A stretch of DNA of 64,000 nucleotides, from positions 1 to 64,000 of the forward strand of contig NZ_PPHG01000066.1 in NCBI RefSeq assembly GCF_002904295.1. Reading direction: 5' to 3'. The notes beneath the pieces were generated by a model. The model was not told the origin of the DNA and searched no databases. It worked only from the letters and a program-made list of their open reading frames with translations. This document shows, in pieces, positions 59,522 through 64,000 of this stretch; within the stretch, counting starts at the first letter, position 1, and each line of letters begins with the position of its first letter. The position numbers and the translations under genes were made by a program. This DNA comes from Amycolatopsis sp. CA-128772 (GTDB lineage Bacteria; Actinomycetota; Actinomycetes; Mycobacteriales; Pseudonocardiaceae).

Positions 59522-60109
59522 ATGACCGCCGGCCCGGCCGAGGACACCCGGACCCGACTGCTGCAGACCGCACTGCGCCTGTTCACCGAACACGGGGTCG
59601 AGGGCACGTCGCTGCAGATGATCGCGGACGCGCTGGGCATCACGAAGGCGGCCGTCTACTACCACTTCAAGACGAAGGCGGAGATCACCGAGGCGGTCGC
59701 CGAGCCGGGCGTGCGCGACCTGGACGACCTGGTCCGCCGCGCGGCGGCGCAGAAGCGCCGGGGCGCGCAGGTGGACCTGCTGCTGGAGGGGTTCGTCGAC
59801 CTGGTGATCCGGCACCGGGCGCTGGTGGCGCTGTTCTCGAGCGACCCGGGGATCGCCCGCGCGATCGAGAAGTCGGCCCACGGCGGCATGGAGGGCTTCG
59901 GCCGGGTGTTGCTCGGCATCCTGTCGGGACCCGACCCGGACACGACGGCCCGCGTCAACGCCCTGGTGACGCTGACCGGCATCGCCATGGCCGGCGGCTC
60001 CCCGGACCTGGCCGCCCTGGGCGACGAAGAGCTGCGCGCGGAGCTGCTGGACGTGGGCCGCCGCCTCTTGGGCCGTCCTCGCCGCCGAACTCCGGTGCCG
60101 ACTCTCTGA
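59522..60109 (+). CDS. TetR family transcriptional regulator
   Basis: A 195-residue TetR regulator. The N-terminal helix-turn-helix reads TRTRLLQTALRLFTEHGVEGTSLQMIADALGITKAAVYYHFKTK, shown here as evidence only in its core EGTSLQMIADALGITKAAVYYHF. The C-terminal ligand domain is helical and unremarkable. GAGGAGG stands before the ATG at 59522. It almost certainly binds the operator array in front of it and represses the MMPL gene and itself. The ligand is unknown. Confidence 0.92.
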   Translation: MTAGPAEDTRTRLLQTALRLFTEHGVEGTSLQMIADALGITKAAVYYHFKTKAEITEAVAEPGVRDLDDLVRRAAAQKRRGAQVDLLLEGFVDLVIRHRALVALFSSDPGIARAIEKSAHGGMEGFGRVLLGILSGPDPDTTARVNALVTLTGIAMAGGSPDLAALGDEELRAELLDVGRRLLGRPRRRTPVPTL

Positions 60110-60120
60110 CGATCCGGGAC

Positions 60121-60204
60121 ACTCGCGTGCTCAGGCGGGTATCTCGCGTGGCTGGAGGGGCATCTCGCGTGACTGGAGGGGCGACTTCCGTGGTAGGCGG
60201 GGCA
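60121..60204 (+). repeat. 21-bp tandem repeat array C
   Basis: Four units of 20-21 bases with core TCTCGCGTG (ATCTCGCGTGGCTGGAGGGGC, then ATCTCGCGTGACTGGAGGGGC, then a degenerate unit). The array lies between the TetR gene and kptA and also codes, on the minus strand, for the last residues of the extended kptA frame. Confidence 0.85.
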
Positions 60205-60745
60205 TCGCGGGGTCAGGCGAGGCGGCGGAGGTAGTGCGGGGGACTGAAGCCGTCAGCCAGACTCCGTTGGCGCTCACCTGGAACGTGTGTCCTGACGCGA
60301 GCATCGCGGCCGCGTCGACCCGGAGGATCACCGGCTTGCCGCGGCGGGCGCCGACCGTCCGGGCCGTGTCCGGGGTGGCCGACAGGTGGACCGCGTGGCG
60401 GTTCATCGGGCGCAGGCCCTCGTGGAAGATCGCGTCCAGGAACTTGGCCACCGTGCCGTGGTAGAGCACCTCCGGCGGTGTCGCGTCCGGCAGGCCGAGG
60501 TCGATTTCCACGCTGTGGCCCTGGCTCGCGCGGATGCGCGTTCCCGTTTCGTCGAAGGCGAAGCGGCGCTTGTTGTTCTTCTCGACCACTTCGTCGAGTT
60601 GCGCGCGGGTGATCGAGAGCGCGCGCACGAGCGTGTCGACGGGGGCCCAGCCGTCGGGCGAGAGGGTGAGGCCGAGGGCGGCGGGGTCGTGGCGCAGGTG
60701 GCGCGCCAGCCGCTTCGAGATGCGGACCAGTTCTTTTTCGTTCAT
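60131..60745 (-). CDS. kptA: RNA 2'-phosphotransferase (Tpt1/KptA) with a frameshifted C-terminus
   Basis: A 204-residue reading. Residues 1-168 match KptA, which transfers an internal RNA 2'-phosphate to NAD: LSKRLARHLRHDPAA-like start (ISKRLARHLRHDP), NNKRRFAF, LYHGT with the catalytic His, and HLSATPDTARTVG. The family end GVWLTxxVPPxYL is broken after GVWLTASVP. One missing base in a C-run on the coding strand (plus-strand G-run 60238-60242) would restore VPPHYLRRLA and a stop at 60213-60215. As written, the frame continues into array C and ends LQSREMPLQPREIPA. The true product probably ends at 60213, if the base loss is a sequencing error. Confidence 0.85.
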   Translation of the reverse strand: MNEKELVRISKRLARHLRHDPAALGLTLSPDGWAPVDTLVRALSITRAQLDEVVEKNNKRRFAFDETGTRIRASQGHSVEIDLGLPDATPPEVLYHGTVAKFLDAIFHEGLRPMNRHAVHLSATPDTARTVGARRGKPVILRVDAAAMLASGHTFQVSANGVWLTASVPRTTSAASPDPAMPRLPRKSPLQSREMPLQPREIPA

Positions 60746-60778
60746 TGCCTTCCCAGCATCCCGCCGCGCGCAAGCGGT

Positions 60779-61240
60779 TTAGATGCCGCCTTCGACCGCG
60801 GGGCGCAGTTTGCTCGCCCCCGGACCGAACCGGGCCAGCTCGTCGTCGTTGTTGTACAACGCGCAGCTGCGCAGGGACAGGCAGCCGCAGCCGACGCAGC
60901 CGGTGAGGCGGTCGCGAAGCCGTTGCAGGGCGTCGATCCGGGCGTCGAGCTCCTGCTGCCAGTCGCGGGACACGCGCGCCCAGTCGGCCTTCGTCGGGGC
61001 GTGGTCCACCGGCAGCGTCGCCAGGGCCGCGCTGATGTCCTCGAGCGAAAGCCCGACGCGTTGCGCGGCGCGGATGAACGCGATCCGGCGCAGCACCGAG
61101 CGGGCGTAGCGGCGCTGGTTGCCCGCCGACCGCTCCGAACCGATGAGCCCCTTTTCCTCGTAGAACCGCAGAGCCGTGTGCGGAACCCCGCTGCGTTCCG
61201 CCACCTGTCCGATGCTGAGATGTTCAGCGAGCCTGGTCAC
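60779..61240 (-). CDS. soxR: Redox-sensitive transcriptional activator SoxR
   Basis: A 153-residue MerR-family protein with HTH (SIGQVAERSGVPHTALRFYEEKGL), dimer helix and the [2Fe-2S] cluster motif C-x2-C-x-C-x5-C in CVGCGCLSLRSC. In actinobacteria SoxR responds to redox-active metabolites and activates a few oxidoreductase and transport genes, not the enterobacterial stress regulon. It is divergent to the transketolase gene, with an inverted repeat in between that resembles a SoxR box. The GTG start at 61240 has little upstream signal. Confidence 0.93.
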   Translation of the reverse strand: MTRLAEHLSIGQVAERSGVPHTALRFYEEKGLIGSERSAGNQRRYARSVLRRIAFIRAAQRVGLSLEDISAALATLPVDHAPTKADWARVSRDWQQELDARIDALQRLRDRLTGCVGCGCLSLRSCALYNNDDELARFGPGASKLRPAVEGGI

Positions 61241-61253
61241 CAGGTCAGGCTAT

Positions 61254-61277
61254 CCTTGACTTCGAGTTTAGTCGAGG
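61254..61277. promoter_or_regulatory. SoxR-box-like inverted repeat
   Basis: CCTTGACT and AGTCGAGG, one mismatch short of perfect complementarity, flank an 8-base centre. It overlaps a TTGACT -35-like hexamer, as in MerR-type promoters, and lies 15 bases before the transketolase ATG. Confidence 0.55.
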
Positions 61278-61292
61278 TTGCATCGTCGGGTC

Positions 61293-61985
61293 ATGACCAC
61301 TGTGACCGAACCCGGCTACGCCGACCTGCCGCGGCTGATCGCGCTGATGACCGGCGACGAAAAGCACAGCGCCGCCGCGGAGTCCACTTTGGACGTCCTG
61401 TGGGTGCTCTACGACCGCGTGCTCGACGTCTCACCCGAAAACTTCCGCGAGCCCGGCCGCGACCGGTTCCTCCTCTCCAAGGGGCACGGCCCGATGGCGT
61501 ACTACGCCGTGCTCACGGCGAAGGGCTTCATCGCCGAAGCGGAGCTGCCGACGTGGTCCGACCCGGTGTCGCGGCTCGGCTACCACCCCGACCGGCGCCG
61601 CATCCCCGGCGTCGAGATCTCCAGCGGCTCGCTCGGCCACGGCCTGCCGATCGCCTTCGGCACCGCCCTCGGCCTGCGGGCTCGCGGCCTGACGCGGGCC
61701 AAGGTCGTGACGCTGGTCGGCGACGCCGAGCTGGACGAGGGCTCGAACCACGAGGCGATCGTCGTCGCGGCACGGGCCGGCCTCGAAAACCTGACCACGG
61801 TGGTGGTCGACAACCAGTCGTCGACGCGCGGCTGGCCGGGCGGGATCGCGCGCCGCTTCGCCGTCGAGGGCTGGGAAACCCGCACGGTTTCCGGCCGCGA
61901 CCACGACGCGCTCTACGACGCCTTCACCACCGCCCACCCCGGCCGGCCGCTCGCCGTGGTCGCCGTCGTCGAACCGAAGGGCTGA
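61293..61985 (+). CDS. Transketolase N-terminal subunit
   Basis: A 230-residue protein holding the thiamine-diphosphate-binding half of a split transketolase. Landmarks: LSKGHGPMAYYAVL, SSGSLGHGLPIAFG, and the diphosphate/Mg motif GDAELDEGSNHEA with VVVDNQSST. Two-subunit transketolases of this kind take part in pentose metabolism or in making sugar units for secondary metabolites. The ATG is preceded by a SoxR-box-like repeat. The C-terminal subunit follows two bases after the stop but is frameshifted. Confidence 0.9.
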   Translation: MTTVTEPGYADLPRLIALMTGDEKHSAAAESTLDVLWVLYDRVLDVSPENFREPGRDRFLLSKGHGPMAYYAVLTAKGFIAEAELPTWSDPVSRLGYHPDRRRIPGVEISSGSLGHGLPIAFGTALGLRARGLTRAKVVTLVGDAELDEGSNHEAIVVAARAGLENLTTVVVDNQSSTRGWPGGIARRFAVEGWETRTVSGRDHDALYDAFTTAHPGRPLAVVAVVEPKG

Positions 61986-61987
61986 AC

Positions 61988-62889
61988 ATGCTGCCGATGC
62001 GCGAAGAGTTCCTCGCCACCACCGAACGGATCATCGACGCGGACCCGGACGTGGCGGTCGTCCTGGCCGACATCTCGGCCGCGCAGCTCGCCGGCGCCGC
62101 ACGGCGCCACCCGGACCGCGTGATCAACGTCGGCATCCGCGAGCAGCTCCTGGTCAGCACGGGCGCGGGCCTGGCCCTGGCTGGCCTGCGGCCGATCGTG
62201 CACACGTTCCCGTCGTTCCTGGTGGAACGCGCTTTCGAGCAGATCAAGCTCGATTTTCGCACCAGGAGGTGGGCGGGGTCCTCGTGTCGTGGGGAGCGTC
62301 GTACGACATGCCGGCAGCGGGCCGCACGCACCAGTCTCCGGCGGACGTGGCCCTGATCGACTCCCTCCCCGGCTGGACGATCCACGTCCCGGGCCACCCG
62401 GCGGAGGCCCGCCGCCTCCTGCTGGAGTCGATCCCCGGCGACGGCCGCGTGTACCTGCGGCTTTCGGCGCAGGAAAACGCTTCCGCGCACCTGGGCGTGG
62501 GTTTCACCAGGCTGCGGGAGGGCTCGCGGGGCGTCGTGGTGGCGGTCGGACCGGTGCTGGACCGGGTCCTGCGCGCAACGGCGGGCCTGGACGTGACGGT
62601 GCTGTACGCATCGACGATCCGCCCGTTCGACGGCGCCGGCCTGCGGTCGGCGGTGTCCGCCGCCGCCGACGTGGTGCTGGTGGAGCCGTACCTCGCCGGG
62701 ACGTCGGCGCACTGCGTGGCGGAGGCCCTTTCCGACGTGCCGCACCGGCTGAAGGCGCTCGGGGTCCGCCGTGACGTCGAGATCCGCTCGTACGGCGAGA
62801 TCGCGGACCACGACCTGGCGCACGGGCTGGACGCCGGGTCGCTGGCAATGTCCATCCGGGAGTTCCTGGCGGAGCCCGGAACCCATTAG
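61988..62889 (+). pseudogene. Transketolase C-terminal subunit broken by a one-base deletion
   Basis: Two parts of one protein lie in different frames. From the ATG at 61988 the frame reads the pyrimidine-binding domain (NVGIREQLLVSTGAGLALAG, HTFPSFLVERAFEQIKLDF) and then runs to a stop at 62354-62356 with unrelated residues. The second frame, open to 62889, continues the same family after the lost base: GGVLVSWGASYDMPAAGRTH and DSLPGWTIHVPGHP, then the C-terminal domain. An extra C at about 62,260 (giving CGC-CAC-CAG for R-H-Q) would join them into about 300 residues. Either the gene is inactive or the base is a sequencing error. Confidence 0.88.
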
Positions 62890-62892
62890 CGT
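62887..62892 (+). promoter_or_regulatory. Candidate leaderless -10 element for the NUDIX gene
   Basis: TAGCGT overlaps the previous stop codon and ends six bases before the ATG at 62899. No ribosome-binding site is present. Confidence 0.5.
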
Positions 62893-62898
62893 GGCCCC

Positions 62899-63324
62899 AT
62901 GCCCTCGATCCGGCCGATCGTTCTCGCCGTCATCCGGCGGGGAACCTCCCTTCTCGTGTTCGAAGCGCACGACGACGTCAAGGACGAGACCTACTGCCGG
63001 CCGCTCGGGGGTGGGATCGAATTCGGGGAACACAGCACCGACGCCCTCGTGCGCGAGTTCCGCGAGGAGCTCGATGCCGAGATCACCGTGCACGCGCTGG
63101 TCGGGGTGCTCGAGAACGTCTTCCTCTGGCGGGGCCGTCCCGGGCACGAGATCGCCTTCGTCTACGAAGCCGAGTTCGCCGACGCCGGCCGCTACCGGCG
63201 CGAGGAGATGAAGATCCTCGATGATCCCGCCACCGCCCGGTGGATCGACCTCGCCGGATTCCGGGACGGCCGCCGGATCCTCTACCCCGAAGGGCTCATC
63301 GGGCTCCTTTCACCGGATCAGTGA
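62899..63324 (+). CDS. NUDIX hydrolase
   Basis: A 141-residue hydrolase with a complete NUDIX box GGGIEFGEHSTDALVREFREEL at about residues 36-57, including the REFREEL metal-binding glutamates. It should remove nucleoside diphosphate-linked groups; the specificity cannot be read. It is convergent to the NIPSNAP gene with a 15-base overlap of coding ends. Confidence 0.9.
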   Translation: MPSIRPIVLAVIRRGTSLLVFEAHDDVKDETYCRPLGGGIEFGEHSTDALVREFREELDAEITVHALVGVLENVFLWRGRPGHEIAFVYEAEFADAGRYRREEMKILDDPATARWIDLAGFRDGRRILYPEGLIGLLSPDQ

Positions 63325-63855
63325 TCGCGAAGCCGGCTCCAGCCGCTCCGAAGCGTCCGAGACCGGCGCCCGGCTGAACCACACCGCGAAGGGACCGTCG
63401 GTGCGGACCGGCAGCTGCGGGAACGTGTTCTCCGCCGGCTCGGTTTCGAACGCCGCGAACACCGGATCCGGTGGTGGCGAGGGAGAGGTGACCGTCACGT
63501 ACACGCCTTCGCCCGGTGGTGGCGCGGCCAGGCCGCGGTGGACCGGGCGCAGCAGCAGCACGTTGTCCGAGTCGATCATCGTGGCGTTCGCGGCCGGGCG
63601 GTGCTCCTTCCACACCGGGCCGAAGTAGAACTCTTCCAGCGCCGCCTTGCGGGACGCCAGCGAGCGGAAGCCGCGCAGCCACACGAACTCGTCCGGGGCC
63701 GCCGGTGCGCGGAACAAGCCGAACAGGTGCGCCCCGGCGGCCTCCTGGGGCTCGATGAACTCGCGCTCGAACAACTCGATCAGCTCGTCACGACGGCCCG
63801 GGTGCAGCGTGTAGCGCCGCAGCTCCAGGACCGTCTCGAAGTCGGAAGTGGTCAT
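63310..63855 (-). CDS. NIPSNAP family protein
   Basis: A 181-residue ferredoxin-like (dimeric alpha/beta-barrel) protein. The opening ETVLELRRYTLHPGRRDELIELFEREFIEPQEAAG carries the NIPSNAP signature (core LELRRYTLHPG), and FVWLRGFRSLASRKAALEEFYFGPVWKEHR is the second conserved segment. Family members have no settled biochemical role; many are linked to small-molecule degradation clusters. The start ATG at 63855 leaves 37 bases to the next gene on the same strand. Confidence 0.88.
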   Translation of the reverse strand: MTTSDFETVLELRRYTLHPGRRDELIELFEREFIEPQEAAGAHLFGLFRAPAAPDEFVWLRGFRSLASRKAALEEFYFGPVWKEHRPAANATMIDSDNVLLLRPVHRGLAAPPPGEGVYVTVTSPSPPPDPVFAAFETEPAENTFPQLPVRTDGPFAVWFSRAPVSDASERLEPASRSLIR

Positions 63856-63892
63856 GCCGCCGAAGCTAGCGGCCACCACCGACAAAAAACGA

Positions 63893-64000
63893 TCAGCGGA
63901 ACGCCGCGAGCCCGGTGACCGCCTGTCCGAGTGACAGCGCGTGCATCTCCTCGGTGCCTTCGTAGGTCAGCACCGTCTCGAGGTTCGCCATGTGCCGCAT
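63893..64000 (-). CDS. Acyl-CoA dehydrogenase, C-terminal end (partial)
   Basis: The last 35 residues and stop of a gene that runs out of the window. The sequence MRHMANLETVLTYEGTEEMH and the end GQAVTGLAAFR match the C-terminus of the acyl-CoA dehydrogenase superfamily, with YEGT being the CoA-binding signature; the LETVLTYEGT-EMH spacing is closest to glutaryl-CoA dehydrogenase. The Glu before Met-His is not the catalytic base. The full start lies beyond 64,000. Confidence 0.88.
   Translation of the reverse strand: MRHMANLETVLTYEGTEEMHALSLGQAVTGLAAFR

Overview
The window is high-GC actinobacterial DNA, most likely from a Pseudonocardiaceae genome such as Amycolatopsis. This rests on the coding bias, the mycolyl-actinobacterial gene set (an actinobacterial QcrB, PimB', mycothiol-type enzyme folds, a complete type VII secretion set) and gene order close to two mycobacterial neighbourhoods: qcrB / DEDD exonuclease / NlpC-P60 / pimB, and bioB / bsaP / DUF2567 / nrtR / nadABC. 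There are no tRNA or rRNA genes, prophage, transposase or CRISPR array that I can see. Species assignment is inference.

Layout. 1-12.7 kb holds the 3' part of qcrB, small regulators, a DEDD-exonuclease/UvrC-like fusion, a NYN-domain protein, an NlpC/P60 cell-wall hydrolase with a long leader, pimB, a uridine-kinase-like protein and a P450. 12.8-23.6 kb is a biotin region (bioA, bioD, bioB, bsaP, DUF2567, M48 protease) with two tandem SulP-transporter/beta-carbonic-anhydrase fusions between bioA and bioD and no bioF. 23.7-28.0 kb is de novo NAD synthesis (nadA-nadB-nadC) with the divergent regulator nrtR, its probable operator and a hairpin terminator.

28.0-52.4 kb is a dispersed type VII secretion (ESX-like) locus: a mycosin homologue that has lost its catalytic residues, a minus-strand operon of WXG100 and PPE-like proteins with a DUF1023 hydrolase, a three-ATPase EccC, a plus-strand operon of large WXG-type proteins with an EbfC-like protein and EccD, then EccE, EccB and two tandem response regulators. 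Inserted among these are an acyl-CoA ligase, a secreted S1 protease and a GH30 glucuronoxylanase preceded by a perfect CebR-type operator.

52.4-64 kb holds a nitrilase-type amidohydrolase, hisD-hisC-hisB, an MBL hydrolase, an MMPL exporter with a divergent TetR regulator and five regularly spaced operator copies, kptA, soxR divergent to a split transketolase, a NUDIX hydrolase, a NIPSNAP protein and the C-terminal end of an acyl-CoA dehydrogenase.

Cross-cutting signals. Three intergenic arrays of one 21-bp tandem repeat family lie at about 3.8, 29.3 and 60.2 kb. Two copies of a GC-rich REP-like palindrome are present, one of them inside the hisC coding tail. A 49-bp perfect palindrome follows the first SulP gene. 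Two single-base losses break or extend genes (kptA and the transketolase C subunit). Several genes show a -10-like hexamer 6-7 bases before the start codon, the pattern of leaderless transcripts.
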